Source: Sinorhizobium meliloti | GTDB taxonomy: Bacteria > Pseudomonadota > Alphaproteobacteria > Rhizobiales > Rhizobiaceae | Direction of reading: 5' to 3' | Length of the DNA: 64,000 nucleotides | NCBI RefSeq assembly: GCF_035610345.1 | Contig: NZ_CP141214.1 | Location: 280,230 to 344,229, forward strand | Shown here: piece by piece, positions 53,802 to 63,268 of the stretch | How the letters are laid out: each line of letters opens with the position of its first letter | Numbering within the stretch: position 1 is the first letter of the stretch | The notes under the pieces: model-generated | The model's input: the letters and a program-made list of their open reading frames with translations, nothing else | Told to the model about the DNA's origin: nothing | Databases searched by the model: none | Translations under genes and position numbers: made by a program

Positions 53802-54712
53802 TTCGTTACCCCACCCTTGAGAAAATGCGCGTAAAGGTCATCAAGCGTCGGTTCAGTGATCGTCAAGCCGGAGAGCAGCGCAGCATCTGCGGTGATCTCA
53901 TGCAGCAGCGAGATCTTGCGGTCCGAGGAAACTTCCGCGTCGAGGACGCCGTGCGGGCTGCGGCACCATTTCATGCCGCCGTTCAGCCAGGCAGGCGTGG
54001 CGTCGGCCTGGGAGAACGTCAGGCTGATTCGCGTCGGCAGCCGGGCGATGCCACGAAGCTCCTCAAGTGTTCCGTCTGCGATCTTCACGCCTTTGTTGAC
54101 GATGATCACGCGATCGGCCCGGCCCTCGAGTTCGGTAAGGGCGTGCGACGAGAGCAGCACGGTGGTGCCCTTTGCCCGCAGTTCGGTGATCAGCTCGTAG
54201 AAGTTCCGCCGCAGGGCCGGGTCGAGTCCGCTAGTGGGTTCGTCGAGGAGCAGGATCCGTGGCGTGCCGAGCAGGGCCTGCGCCAGGCCCAGGCGTTGTC
54301 GCATGCCCTTGGAATAGGTCCGGACGGGCCGGTCGACGGCTTCCTCGGCTAGCCCGACGCGCTCGAAAAGATCGCTGGCGGCTACACAGTCCACCCGCTT
54401 CAGCCGTGCGTAGAAGCGCAGAGTCTCCCGCCCTGTCAGCGCCATGTTGAAGGAGACGCTCTCCGGGAGATAACCCAGGCGTTGCCGTACCGCGAAGTCG
54501 CCCGTCGCCGGGTTCTCTCCGAGGACACGCACCAGACCTTTTGTCGGCCGGATAAGGCCGAGCATCAGCTTGATGAGGGTGGTCTTGCCGGCGCCGTTAT
54601 GCCCGACGAGCGCGACGGTTTCGGCTGCTCCCAATCCGAAAGAAATGTCCCGCACTACGGTCGAGTTTCCGTAGCACTTGCTGACGTTGACTATCTCGAC
54701 TGTCCCGGTCAT
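53798..54712 (-). CDS. nosF: NosF, ABC ATPase for CuZ assembly
   Basis: 304 aa. Walker A GHNGAGKTT at about 37, signature YSKGMRQRLGLAQAL, Walker B ILLLDEPTSGLDP, and switch His in SSHALTEL. Powers NosDFY, which moves a factor for NosZ maturation. Overlaps nosD and nosY by four bases. Confidence 0.96.
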   Translation of the reverse strand: MTGTVEIVNVSKCYGNSTVVRDISFGLGAAETVALVGHNGAGKTTLIKLMLGLIRPTKGLVRVLGENPATGDFAVRQRLGYLPESVSFNMALTGRETLRFYARLKRVDCVAASDLFERVGLAEEAVDRPVRTYSKGMRQRLGLAQALLGTPRILLLDEPTSGLDPALRRNFYELITELRAKGTTVLLSSHALTELEGRADRVIIVNKGVKIADGTLEELRGIARLPTRISLTFSQADATPAWLNGGMKWCRSPHGVLDAEVSSDRKISLLHEITADAALLSGLTITEPTLDDLYAHFLKGGVTK

Positions 54713-56070
54713 TGCACGACCTTCCTGTCTGCCGGCACCATCAGCGGGTGGCTGTCGACGACGCCGCCGGGCAGGATTGCCGGAAACTGCGCCTGCGCCC
54801 AGCGGATCACCTGGACGGCGGGGCTAGTGGTCAGCAGCTTTGCCTGCGGGGAAGTCCATAATACCTTGTCGATTAGATCATTCGGTCTGTAGGGGCTATC
54901 GCCAACACCGTCGCCGTTGAGGTCGAAGGCGGGGTTGTCGCTCCAGTAATTGCCCTGTCCTTCAGACGACCAATCGAGGTGGCGCGTACCAACATACTTG
55001 ACCTGATTTCGATTGCTGATGAAGGAGTTGCCGCTGATCAGGTTGCCCTCCGAGCCTGCGGTGAAGTGGATGCCGATCGCGCAGCCCTCGAACACGTTGT
55101 TCCGAAAGCGGTTCTTGTTAGCATTGTAGATGAATACGCATTTTTCCGGCCCAAGTCGGCGGACTTCAACTCCTGTCTGTTTCTCGTCCTCGGCCTTCGG
55201 AACGCCGTGCTCCGAGGACCGCGCCTTCAGCCAGCGGTCCGCCGGCTGAAGGCGGCCGACGACGATGTTCCCGGTGATCCGGGAGTTGTTCGCGTAGTTC
55301 AACAGAAGTCCGTGGTCGCGATCCCCGTCCGAGCGATTGCCTTCTATCTTGAGGCGGTTGGAATACATGATCGCATAGCCGACAGCGTTGCCCGTCGAGA
55401 CGTTGTCGCTGATTTCGCTGTCATTCGTGTACATGTAATGCACTGCGAACCGCAGTTGACGAAAGCGATTGCCGCTGAAGACATTCCGCTTGCTCGTTTT
55501 GCTGAAAATACCATCGCGCCCGTAGCTGACGTCATTGTCGACGACCCGCGCGCCCGGCGCATTCCAGACCGATATGCCGTCCCCCGCCTCGCTAATCCTG
55601 CCCTCGCGCAAGCCGATGATCCGGTTGCCTAGTGCCCAGGCGTCTCGTGCACCGTGAAGATAGATGCCGACGAGATTGCCGATGATCGCGTTCTTCTCCA
55701 CGCGCGCTCCGGTCGCCGTCTGTGCCACGAAGATGCCGGAGTCCATTCCAGAAAGGTCCTTGCCCGAGCCTCTGATTTCGAGGCCGCGGACGATCGACTG
55801 CGGCGCCTTCACGGTTATCACGCTGCCTTTGCCGTTGCCCATGATAAGGGCTCCGGGTTCGCCTTCGAGCGTCAGCGTTTTGCCGATTGTAACCGGTCCC
55901 TGATGTTCGCCTTGCAGCACGATGACGTCGCCGGGCGAGGCGCGGTCGAGCACAGGCTGGAGCGGCAACCCGTCGGCAGCCTTCCGAATCGTCGCGGCCG
56001 AGACGGGACAGGCGAGGATGACGGCGGCAAGCGCCGTCATCCCGAAAGCCGATATGTTCGACCGAACCAT
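54709..56070 (-). CDS. nosD: NosD, periplasmic beta-helix protein for CuZ assembly
   Basis: 453 aa. Signal peptide (ALAAVILACPVSA), then right-handed beta-helix (CASH-type) repeats with NRIIGLREG, NDVSYGRDGIF, NSRITGNIVVG-like turns. NosD binds NosFY and NosL and prepares NosZ. Its start overlaps the nosZ end by one base. Confidence 0.95.
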   Translation of the reverse strand: MVRSNISAFGMTALAAVILACPVSAATIRKAADGLPLQPVLDRASPGDVIVLQGEHQGPVTIGKTLTLEGEPGALIMGNGKGSVITVKAPQSIVRGLEIRGSGKDLSGMDSGIFVAQTATGARVEKNAIIGNLVGIYLHGARDAWALGNRIIGLREGRISEAGDGISVWNAPGARVVDNDVSYGRDGIFSKTSKRNVFSGNRFRQLRFAVHYMYTNDSEISDNVSTGNAVGYAIMYSNRLKIEGNRSDGDRDHGLLLNYANNSRITGNIVVGRLQPADRWLKARSSEHGVPKAEDEKQTGVEVRRLGPEKCVFIYNANKNRFRNNVFEGCAIGIHFTAGSEGNLISGNSFISNRNQVKYVGTRHLDWSSEGQGNYWSDNPAFDLNGDGVGDSPYRPNDLIDKVLWTSPQAKLLTTSPAVQVIRWAQAQFPAILPGGVVDSHPLMVPADRKVVQ

Positions 56071-57989
56071 CAGGCGCCCTGCGCCTCCACGAGCATGCGG
56101 CCCTTCATTTCCATGTGCATCGCATGGCAGAACCAGGTGCAGTAGTACCAGTAGACCCCCGGCCTGCTCGCCTTGAAGGTGACGGAAGCGGTCGCTTGCG
56201 GTGCCACCTCCATGTTGATGCCGTAGTTGACGATGCAGAATCCATGCGTGAGGTCCTCGACCTCGTCGATATTTGTCACATAGACCGTGACCTCGTCGCC
56301 CTGCTTGACGGTGAAATCTTCCAGCCCGAAGGCCGGGGCGGCGGACGTCATGTAAACGCGGACCTTGTTGCCGTCTCGGATGACTTCCGAATCGACCATC
56401 AGGTCGATGTTGTCGGCCTTAGCCTGGGCGACCGCATCGGCGAAGAAAGGATCGGCCCTGTTCCAGACATGGACGGGGTTGATCTTGGAGGCATGGACGA
56501 TCGTCGCGTCATGGGGTTCGGCAAAGGTCGGGTTGTCGTGCACGAGTACCATCTCGTCGCCCGAAATGTCGATCAGTTGGTCGTTTTCCGGCTTGAGCGG
56601 GCCGACGTTCAGGTAACGGTCCTTGGAGAACTTGTTGAGCGAAATTAGCCATTTGCCGTCCGCTTCCTTGGTCTGCCCCATGGACGTGTGGTTGTGGCCG
56701 GGCTGGTAATGGACATCGAGCTTGTGGCGAATGGGATCGACCTTCTCGCCCGCATAGGCCCGCTTGGCGTCCTCGATGTTCCATTTGCAAATTTGGCTGT
56801 CGATGAACAATGTCGTGTAGGCGTTGCCCTTGCCGTCGTAGGCGGTATGCAAGGGACCGAGACCGAGTTCCGGCTCGGCGACAACGGTGTCGCGGGGCTG
56901 GATCTTGTCATCGAAGAGATCATCGAACTTGCGTACGTCGAACACGGTCACGGTCGGCGAGAGCTTGCCGTTCGCAACGACGTGGATGCCGTCGGGCGCC
57001 GTGTTGATGCCGTGCGGACTGTTCGGCACGGGCACGTAGCGCGTGTAGGGCGAACCCTTGCGGCCGTCCAGCACCGGTACGCCGCCGATTTCCTTGTAGT
57101 CGCCCTTTGCGACCGCCTCCTCAATCCGCTTCAGGTTGAAGATGACGACCCAGTCCTGCTCGCTCGCCATCATGTCCGCCAGGGTAAAGCCCTCTTCGGA
57201 GTTGTAGCAGGTGGCAAAGCAGTACTTGCCCTGGTAGTCGGCGTCGACGTTGTCGAGGTTGCCGTCGACCATCACCTGCCAGGCGACCTCCATCGTCTCA
57301 CCGTTCACGGCGGTGAATATCGCCTGGTAGGAGTTCTGGTCGCCCATAGTCTTGCCGTCATTCGGGACTGGCACGGCGTCCTCGCCATTGCAGAAGACAT
57401 ACCCGGTCTTCGGATATTTCTGGACCCGAAGCCCGTGGACAGTGTGCTGGTTCGGAAGCTGGATGATCTTGTCGCACTTCATGACGTCGAGCCGAATGCG
57501 GCAGACGCGGGAGTTGGATTTGTCGTTGGCGTAGAGGTAGCGCCCGTCATAAGTGCCGTCGGTGAACGACGGATGCGGATGGTGAAGGTCGCCGTTCAGG
57601 TAAAGCCCCCCCTGATCCTTCAGGAACTCGACCGTTTCCGGCAGCAGCCCCTCGGTCATGATCTTGCGGCTTTCGTTGGTCTGGCCCCAACCGGTGGCAC
57701 TGCACCGGTTGAAGACGGGTATCCGCATCATCTCGCGCATCGAGGGTGCGCCGAGAATACGGATTTCGCCCGACTGCCCGGATGAGAAGAACACATAGTA
57801 TTCGTCGAGCTCGCCCGGTTTTACTTCGTAGCTTCCGTCGGAAGCCGCCTGCGCCTTGGCCGGGGTCGCAGTGCCGCCAGAAAGCGTCAGCGCACCGCCT
57901 GCACTCATAGCGCCGGCTGCCGCCATGAAGGCGGTGGTGCCGAGGATCTGTCGTCTGTTCAGACGCATCTTGGTTTCTTCATTTGACAT
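56070..57989 (-). CDS. nosZ: NosZ, nitrous oxide reductase
   Basis: 639 aa. Tat signal with [15 protein letters not shown]. Beta-propeller domain with CuZ His residues ([10 protein letters not shown] near 155, and others such as [10 protein letters not shown] and PHDATIVH). C-terminal cupredoxin CuA site with Cys617, Cys621, His625 and Met628 in [12 protein letters not shown]. Clade I type. Reduces N2O to N2 in the periplasm. It follows nosR by 24 bases. Confidence 0.98.
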   Translation of the reverse strand: MSNEETKMRLNRRQILGTTAFMAAAGAMSAGGALTLSGGTATPAKAQAASDGSYEVKPGELDEYYVFFSSGQSGEIRILGAPSMREMMRIPVFNRCSATGWGQTNESRKIMTEGLLPETVEFLKDQGGLYLNGDLHHPHPSFTDGTYDGRYLYANDKSNSRVCRIRLDVMKCDKIIQLPNQHTVHGLRVQKYPKTGYVFCNGEDAVPVPNDGKTMGDQNSYQAIFTAVNGETMEVAWQVMVDGNLDNVDADYQGKYCFATCYNSEEGFTLADMMASEQDWVVIFNLKRIEEAVAKGDYKEIGGVPVLDGRKGSPYTRYVPVPNSPHGINTAPDGIHVVANGKLSPTVTVFDVRKFDDLFDDKIQPRDTVVAEPELGLGPLHTAYDGKGNAYTTLFIDSQICKWNIEDAKRAYAGEKVDPIRHKLDVHYQPGHNHTSMGQTKEADGKWLISLNKFSKDRYLNVGPLKPENDQLIDISGDEMVLVHDNPTFAEPHDATIVHASKINPVHVWNRADPFFADAVAQAKADNIDLMVDSEVIRDGNKVRVYMTSAAPAFGLEDFTVKQGDEVTVYVTNIDEVEDLTHGFCIVNYGINMEVAPQATASVTFKASRPGVYWYYCTWFCHAMHMEMKGRMLVEAQGA

Positions 57990-58013
57990 TGTGCCTCTCC
58001 TTGGATGTTGGCT

Positions 58014-60281
58014 TCAGACGGGATTTTCCGGCGCCGTTTCAGTCTTTCTGATCGGGGCACCCTTGTGTGTCACGACGGTCTTCGGCGGCACTTCCCCCCG
58101 GGAAGCCGGGGTCGAAAGCGCCATGAATTTTTCGCGCTTCAGCCGCACCTGGATCATGTGCGGACAGCGCTGATCGTCGTGGTAAAGCTCCTGGCAATGC
58201 ATGCAGTAGATGCATTCGTTGACGTTGATGGCACCCTCCGGATGGATGGACTGGACCGGGCATTCCTTGGCGCAGCGCTGGCAGGGCGAACCGCATTCCG
58301 GCCACCGTTTCAGCCACTCGAACATGCGGATCCGGCCAGGAATGGCGAGTGCAGCGCCCAGCGGGCAAAGGTAGCGGCAGTAGAACCGTTCGATGAAAAG
58401 GCCGGCGGCGAGCACGGTGAGCGCAAACACGACGAAGGGCCATTCGCGGGCGAACTTCAGGATGAGCGCCGTCTTGAACGGCTCCACTTCAGAAAACATC
58501 TCGGCAAGCGCGAGAGAGTAGAGCGACAGTCCAAACAGGCCGAGGAAGATGATGTATTTGATCGGCCAGAGACGCTCATGCAGGCCCCAGGGCACTCTCA
58601 CCTGAGGCACCTTCAGCAATCGCGCGACATTATTCGTCAGTTCCTGCAGGGCGCCGAACGGACATAGCCAACCGCAGAAGGGGCCGCGCCCCCAAAACAG
58701 CAGAGCAGCGGCCACGCTGCCCCACAGAAGGAAGACCAGAGGTGCGGAGAGAAAGAACTCCCAGTGGAATCCCGTCATCAGGGAGTTAAAGAATGTCAGG
58801 ACGTTGACAACGGAGAGCTGGGCGTTCGCGTACCAGCCGAGCCACACCAGCGTGAAGAGCAGATAGCCGCGTCTGACCCAGGCAAACAGCGCCGGCCGCT
58901 TCACCAGCCAGTCCTGGAAGAAGAAGATCAGCGTTAGGACGAGCACGGCGGCTACCGTGACCGCCACCGACAGCCGGTTCATGTCCCACATTTTCACCCA
59001 GAGGGGCTGCTCTTCCGCAATCGGGTCAGCGGGTGCGGCCTGTTCGGCGGCGCTGACCGGCGGTGCCTGTACGGTGGCTGTCTCGACGCTTACATACGCG
59101 TCGGGGAGGGTGTAACCCAAATTATAGGGCAGAACGGCCTTTTCGCGCCCGCCGGCACTTCGCTGCACCAGCAACTGGAGCTCCCAGGGGGCGGTAATAT
59201 CAAAATCAAACTCTGCCGGAATCACAAATAGGGCGATTTCGCGCAGCCGCGGCGCCTCGACCGCCGCGAGCGCCGGCAGCCTCGTATGATAGCGGTCGCG
59301 GAACCGGAGCCCCTGGCCCTCCTGGAGCAGTTCGATGCGGTCAAAAATACCGCCCCGAACGTAGCCCGAACCCTTGAACGAATAGGCGCCATCTCCCGCG
59401 ACGATTATCGCTTCCTCTCCGGGTTTCAGCTTATGGCGCATCTGCTCGTAACGAGCATCTCCGAGCAGCGACCTTCCGATTGCCGGCACGCTCACCGGCG
59501 CGACGAAGAGATCTATGAACCTGTCGCCGGGGTTGTGGGTCTCGGGCCGGCCTGCGGCGGCTAGCTGACCGGCCTGCCGAAACGCTTTGGAAACCTCGCC
59601 GACGGTCAGCCGTAGACTTCGAACGGAGCCGTCGCCGATCAAGGTCCGCCAGTCGCTCGTATCCGTCTTGTCAAGATCAAGCTTGCGAATCTCGGTGTTG
59701 GATCCGGCCGCCATGCCAGCATCCATACCAAGCCTGCCGCTGCGGATCAGCTTGACGGAGGAACGGACGATGCTGTCGCCCATGACGAGGACGGTTACGG
59801 TGGCACCGCTGACGATATCGACTTGCGGGGGCCGATCGGCCCCTGCCGAGACGCGCCCGAGGTCCTTGCCGATGAGGGCATTGACCGAGGCGACGACCTT
59901 CGCTTCCGGAATGCCTATTAGAACGATGGGTTCCTTATGGTCGACCAGCTTAAGCCCGCGTACGACGCCTTTCGGATCGATTCCAACTACGACATGGATG
60001 GGCTTGCCGGAATAGCCGACGGAGCTTGTGACGTCGGAATTGAGATACGCGTAACCCAGCAGGCTGTCGCCGCGGAAGACGGGTGCGATCGGCGGATCGC
60101 CGATGACCTCGCCGAAGCGGGTTGCACCTGGAAAAATTTCCTGCGGCTGCACTTTTTGAAGATAGGTGGAAAGTTGGCCCGTGGCCATGCTTGGACCGGC
60201 CAACAAGATGGCGATGCAGAGAGCGACGAGGCCGCGCAAAAGGCGTTTGATTTGGTTTTTTTGTATCGCTGCTTGGTACAT
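58014..60281 (-). CDS. nosR: NosR, membrane iron-sulfur flavoprotein for N2O reduction
   Basis: 755 aa from MYQAAIQKNQIKR. Periplasmic FMN-binding domain with DIVSGATVTV (the Thr that NosX flavinylates), about five membrane helices, CGWLCPFGALQEL and CRYLCPLGAALAIPGR, then two 4Fe-4S motifs CGSPCQRCAKECP and CIYCMHCQELYHDDQRCP. NosR passes electrons to NosZ and is needed for its expression. CAGGAAAT precedes the start. Upstream is a double FNR-type box. Confidence 0.96.
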   Translation of the reverse strand: MYQAAIQKNQIKRLLRGLVALCIAILLAGPSMATGQLSTYLQKVQPQEIFPGATRFGEVIGDPPIAPVFRGDSLLGYAYLNSDVTSSVGYSGKPIHVVVGIDPKGVVRGLKLVDHKEPIVLIGIPEAKVVASVNALIGKDLGRVSAGADRPPQVDIVSGATVTVLVMGDSIVRSSVKLIRSGRLGMDAGMAAGSNTEIRKLDLDKTDTSDWRTLIGDGSVRSLRLTVGEVSKAFRQAGQLAAAGRPETHNPGDRFIDLFVAPVSVPAIGRSLLGDARYEQMRHKLKPGEEAIIVAGDGAYSFKGSGYVRGGIFDRIELLQEGQGLRFRDRYHTRLPALAAVEAPRLREIALFVIPAEFDFDITAPWELQLLVQRSAGGREKAVLPYNLGYTLPDAYVSVETATVQAPPVSAAEQAAPADPIAEEQPLWVKMWDMNRLSVAVTVAAVLVLTLIFFFQDWLVKRPALFAWVRRGYLLFTLVWLGWYANAQLSVVNVLTFFNSLMTGFHWEFFLSAPLVFLLWGSVAAALLFWGRGPFCGWLCPFGALQELTNNVARLLKVPQVRVPWGLHERLWPIKYIIFLGLFGLSLYSLALAEMFSEVEPFKTALILKFAREWPFVVFALTVLAAGLFIERFYCRYLCPLGAALAIPGRIRMFEWLKRWPECGSPCQRCAKECPVQSIHPEGAINVNECIYCMHCQELYHDDQRCPHMIQVRLKREKFMALSTPASRGEVPPKTVVTHKGAPIRKTETAPENPV

Positions 60282-60346
60282 CGGATTTCCTGGGCCCACG
60301 GAGCCACTGCATCGCGGCCATTTCGCACGGCCGGAAATGTATTTCT

Positions 60347-60375
60347 TTGCGCCAGATCAACTTGATTAACTTCAA
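60347..60375. promoter_or_regulatory. Two adjacent FNR-family boxes between nosR and a ferritin-like gene
   Basis: TTGCGCCAGATCAA (60347-60360) has one NnrR-like half (TTGCG) and one FixK-like half (ATCAA). One base later comes TTGATTAACTTCAA (60362-60375), of the TTGA-N6-TCAA type. The first lies 66 bases before nosR. Tandem boxes with mixed halves suggest that FixK and NnrR both act here. Confidence 0.7.
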
Positions 60376-60452
60376 CTCGGTCCAATGTGTCGAAGGTCCA
60401 GAAGACCGAGCTCAAGCTGCGCTACTTGCGCGTGCCACCGGGAGAGCAGGAC

Positions 60453-61283
60453 ATGCCGCAAAAGAGAACCGAACCCTGGGTAATGGCGTCGATGACAGAG
60501 TTGCTGTCGTTCGCCCGAGCAATGGAGCAGGAGGCTGTCGACGGCTATGTCGCCTTGGCCGCGCGCATGCGCGCCGAAGAACGCCCCGACCTCGCCGCAG
60601 TCTTCGACGGCCTTGTGGCGGAAGAAGAGGGGCATCTCGGAAAGGTGGACCAATGGCTAGGCGAGAGAGCGCCACAACCGGTCAACCTCCCAGAACCGTT
60701 CTTTGACGACGAGGGGGCGGGAGTTGTCGCTCCGGAGCTACTCACGTCGTACCGCGCGTTTTCCATGGCCGTGCGCAACGAGGAGCGGGCCTTCGTCTTC
60801 TGGACCTATGCGGCGGCGCATGCGCCTTCCGAGGCAATCAGGCAGGCCGCCGAGCGACTGGCAAGGGAGGAACTCGGCCATGTGGCGACACTGCGTCGCG
60901 AGCGCCGCCGCGCCTTTCACGAAATGCGCCACGCGGAAGGCGGCTCAATAGGGGACGACTTGCCGACGCTCGAAGGGCGGCTCGCCGAACTGTTGATACG
61001 CATCCCTGCGGCTGCACCCGGAGAAAGTGCGGAGCGGTTGCGCGGCTTGGCGAACGAGGCGCAGGAGCGCGCGACCGCCCTAATAGCAACGCCGCCTGGC
61101 GAAACGCCTCTCTTACAGCACGTTCCCGCGAACGTCACCGGGCGGCTGGTCCCGCTCTGCGAATTCCTGCTCGATTGCTATCTCGACCTTGCGGAACACG
61201 AAGGCACCGAGTCGGCAAGAGCTCGGATGCAGTCGTTCGCCAGCGACATCATCCGCTGCCTCTATGCAGCACGGGAACTTTAG
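60453..61283 (+). CDS. Ferritin-like/rubrerythrin-type protein divergent from nosR
   Basis: 276 aa from MPQKRTEPWVMASMTELLSF (GGGAGAGCAGG ahead); a GTG 22 codons earlier is possible. The first 150 residues form a ferritin-like bundle: ARAMEQEAVDGYVALAARM, LVAEEEGHLGKVDQWL and AREELGHVATLRRER, with the paired EExxH patterns of rubrerythrin-type di-iron sites. There is no rubredoxin domain; the C-terminal half is a second helical domain. Perhaps a peroxide- or NO-scavenging or iron protein. The shared box region ties it to the denitrification response. Confidence 0.82.
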   Translation: MPQKRTEPWVMASMTELLSFARAMEQEAVDGYVALAARMRAEERPDLAAVFDGLVAEEEGHLGKVDQWLGERAPQPVNLPEPFFDDEGAGVVAPELLTSYRAFSMAVRNEERAFVFWTYAAAHAPSEAIRQAAERLAREELGHVATLRRERRRAFHEMRHAEGGSIGDDLPTLEGRLAELLIRIPAAAPGESAERLRGLANEAQERATALIATPPGETPLLQHVPANVTGRLVPLCEFLLDCYLDLAEHEGTESARARMQSFASDIIRCLYAAREL

Positions 61284-61457
61284 GCTGCTGCCCGGTGACA
61301 TCACCGTCACAGGCCCTGGGCCACTCCGGCGCTAAAAGCCACTAATCCATAGACGATTAGCTTTGATTTCGGCGTCCGCTGGTACATCGGCGAAGCGGAG
61401 AGGTATTACCCAGACGCTCCGAGCCTTTTTGGTCGGTTTCCTGCGGTGAAGAGGAGA

Positions 61458-61471
61458 TTGATCCGGAACAA
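61458..61471. promoter_or_regulatory. Possible FNR-family box before the acetyltransferase
   Basis: TTGATCCGGAACAA fits TTG-N8-CAA with one good FixK half (TTGAT) and a weaker right half. It lies 91 bases before the acetyltransferase start. Confidence 0.4.
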
Positions 61472-61561
61472 TGCGCTCCATTCTCCTTTGACTAAATGTT
61501 CAGCAATCATCTTCCGCTTGCATTTGTCGGAAGGGAGAAGGCGCAGCCAAAGGAGACCACT

Positions 61562-62080
61562 ATGGGAAACGGGACCGCAGATCTGATGACCCGAACAGGA
61601 CTTAAAATTCACGTCAGGCCCGTTCGGGCCGAAGATGAGCCGATGCTTGCCGAATTCTTCACCCATGTCACCAAAGAGGACCTGAGTTTTCGTTATCTTG
61701 CTGGCCTGAACGAGGTCGGCAAGGAGCGGATCGCGGCCCTCACCAATGTCGATCACGTCCGGACGGAGAATTACTTGGCTTTCGGCGAGAGCGGCGATCC
61801 GTTGATCGCCACTGCCATGCTGGCCTGTGATCCCGCATTCGAGCGCGGCGAGGTGGCAATCAGCATTCGCTCGGACTACAAGAATCTGGGCGTTGGCTGG
61901 GAGCTCCTCGGATTTCTCTCGCAGGTCGCCGAGGCAAAGGGCGTCAAGGTGCTCGAGTCGATCGAGCGGCGCGAGAACCGTGCGGCGATCGAAATCGAGC
62001 AGCAGATGGGATTCACCACCGTGACCGATCCCGACGACCCCACGATCCTCCTCGTCCGGAAGGAACTTAGAGCCGCGTGA
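61562..62080 (+). CDS. GNAT acetyltransferase
   Basis: 172 aa starting MGNGTADLMTRTGLKIHVRP. GNAT fold: IHVRPVRAEDEPMLAEFF, SFRYLAGL, then ISIRSDYKNLGVGWELLGFL (acetyl-CoA binding region) and RRENRAAIEIEQQMGFTT. It is related to stand-alone versions of the Pat C-terminal domain, which can acetylate protein lysines; the substrate is unknown. AAAGGAGACC precedes the ATG. A possible FNR box lies upstream. Confidence 0.82.
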   Translation: MGNGTADLMTRTGLKIHVRPVRAEDEPMLAEFFTHVTKEDLSFRYLAGLNEVGKERIAALTNVDHVRTENYLAFGESGDPLIATAMLACDPAFERGEVAISIRSDYKNLGVGWELLGFLSQVAEAKGVKVLESIERRENRAAIEIEQQMGFTTVTDPDDPTILLVRKELRAA

Positions 62081-62464
62081 GACGCCGCCGCGCTTAAGCA
62101 ATTTTGTTCGGCCGGAGCATGCTTTCCGGCCGGAGTGCTGACATCTCCGGTCTGGACCACGATACCGTGAATGACTGTGGCAAGTTCAACCGCAACCGCG
62201 GAAGCTGGAGCTCGCTCCACTTCCAGACTTGCGAGGACGGCCAGCTTTCTCGGTTGTTCCAATTTCCGCCGTAGCTCGCCGCCATGAGTCAAGCCGGCTG
62301 CGACGGCCACGAAACCGTAATTCCCAGCTATCCTTCCGTTCAGCAGAGGCCTACCGACAAGCCGATCGTGAGGGCAGCCGGTTAGTGGCCAGATAACTGA
62401 TTTCGGTGGCTGCGCTTACACTGTGTTATCGGTGCGGGCGTTGATCCGCGACGATGGACGAGGA
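62081..62464. other. Intergenic stretch without a gene I can support
   Basis: About 380 bases. Open frames on the - strand cover much of it but show no family features or ribosome site. It also holds the 3' side of the cytochrome c gene. A simple terminator (GTTCGGCCGGAGCATGCTTTCCGGCCG) with stem CGGCCGGA/TCCGGCCG style pairing lies near 62107-62135. Confidence 0.4.
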
Positions 62465-62782
62465 CTATTTCGCCTTTATGTACGCAACGAGGTCGGCAAT
62501 CTCAGTACGTGTCAAGGATAGGTTTGGCATGCGGGAGTGGTGCGGCGTAGCCAAGAACGCCGAAAGGCTTCTCTCGCCAAATCGTTCGGATCCACCAATC
62601 TCAGCGAATGTCGGAACAGTGTCGGAGCCGCGAACCTGTCCAGGTGTAACGACGTGACACTCGCTGCACCAGCGTTGTGCGATGGCGCGGCCGCGGAATT
62701 GATCGGCCGCGGTGCTCTCGCCAGTGACAATCAGAAGGAGGGCAACAGTGCCAGCACATTGCAGACCACATATTCGCTTCAT
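62465..62782 (-). CDS. Small periplasmic cytochrome c
   Basis: 105 aa. Signal peptide (about 1-25, VTGESTAADQF), then a class I cytochrome c domain: GRAIAQRWCSECHVVTPGQ with heme motif CSECH, and a likely axial Met in SRMPNLSLTRTEIADL. Probably an electron carrier to the oxidases or nitrogen-oxide reductases. It reads leftward after the 96-aa gene. Confidence 0.88.
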   Translation of the reverse strand: MKRICGLQCAGTVALLLIVTGESTAADQFRGRAIAQRWCSECHVVTPGQVRGSDTVPTFAEIGGSERFGERSLSAFLATPHHSRMPNLSLTRTEIADLVAYIKAK

Positions 62783-62843
62783 TGCAGCCGTGTCCTAATG
62801 GTTGACCAGCAACTCGTACCAGCTTGGTTGCGATCGATAGATC

Positions 62844-63134
62844 TCAAGTCGCGTCAGGGTGATTAACTTTCCAAACAGACACATCAGTCGCGGTTACTGC
62901 GACGCGCCCGTCGGGCGCGAGCTCCTTGCCATCGAATTTCTTTGACGCGATGTCGCTGAAGACGGTGACGTATTGCTGCAGTCGGCACTCGTTGCAGAGC
63001 GGCGGATCGGCGATATCGAGAAGGGCTTCCTTCGTAACAAGAACGATTTCGTCGCCTCCGACGTCTCTTTCCATGATCAGAAGCGCCTCGTCTCCCGATG
63101 CCTTCATCATTCCACTGAGCAGCTTCAAGGGCAT
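62844..63134 (-). CDS. Hypothetical protein downstream of a FNR-type box
   Basis: 96 aa from MPLKLLSGMMKASGDEALLI (GGGAGGACG ahead). No membrane segment. It has two Cys in ADPPLCNECRLQQYV and many acidic residues. Family not recognised. It lies between the quinone reductase and the cytochrome c gene, all leftward, with a TTG-N8-CAA box 85 bases upstream, so it is probably part of the microaerobic set. Confidence 0.6.
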   Translation of the reverse strand: MPLKLLSGMMKASGDEALLIMERDVGGDEIVLVTKEALLDIADPPLCNECRLQQYVTVFSDIASKKFDGKELAPDGRVAVTATDVSVWKVNHPDAT

Positions 63135-63218
63135 TTTCGTCCTCCCGGCACGAGTGCGAGTCGAGCCAACCAAAAAGGCGTTCGCTCAAGCATTATGCTT
63201 CGCGCGCACGGAAACTCC

Positions 63219-63232
63219 TTGATCAAGCTCAA
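63219..63232. promoter_or_regulatory. FNR-family box before the 96-aa gene
   Basis: TTGATCAAGCTCAA fits TTG-N8-CAA, with a good TTGAT half and CTCAA on the right. It is 85 bases before the leftward 96-aa gene. Confidence 0.6.
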
Positions 63233-63268
63233 AGTCGGACCTCCAATCGCGATCCGTTCGAGGCTAAA

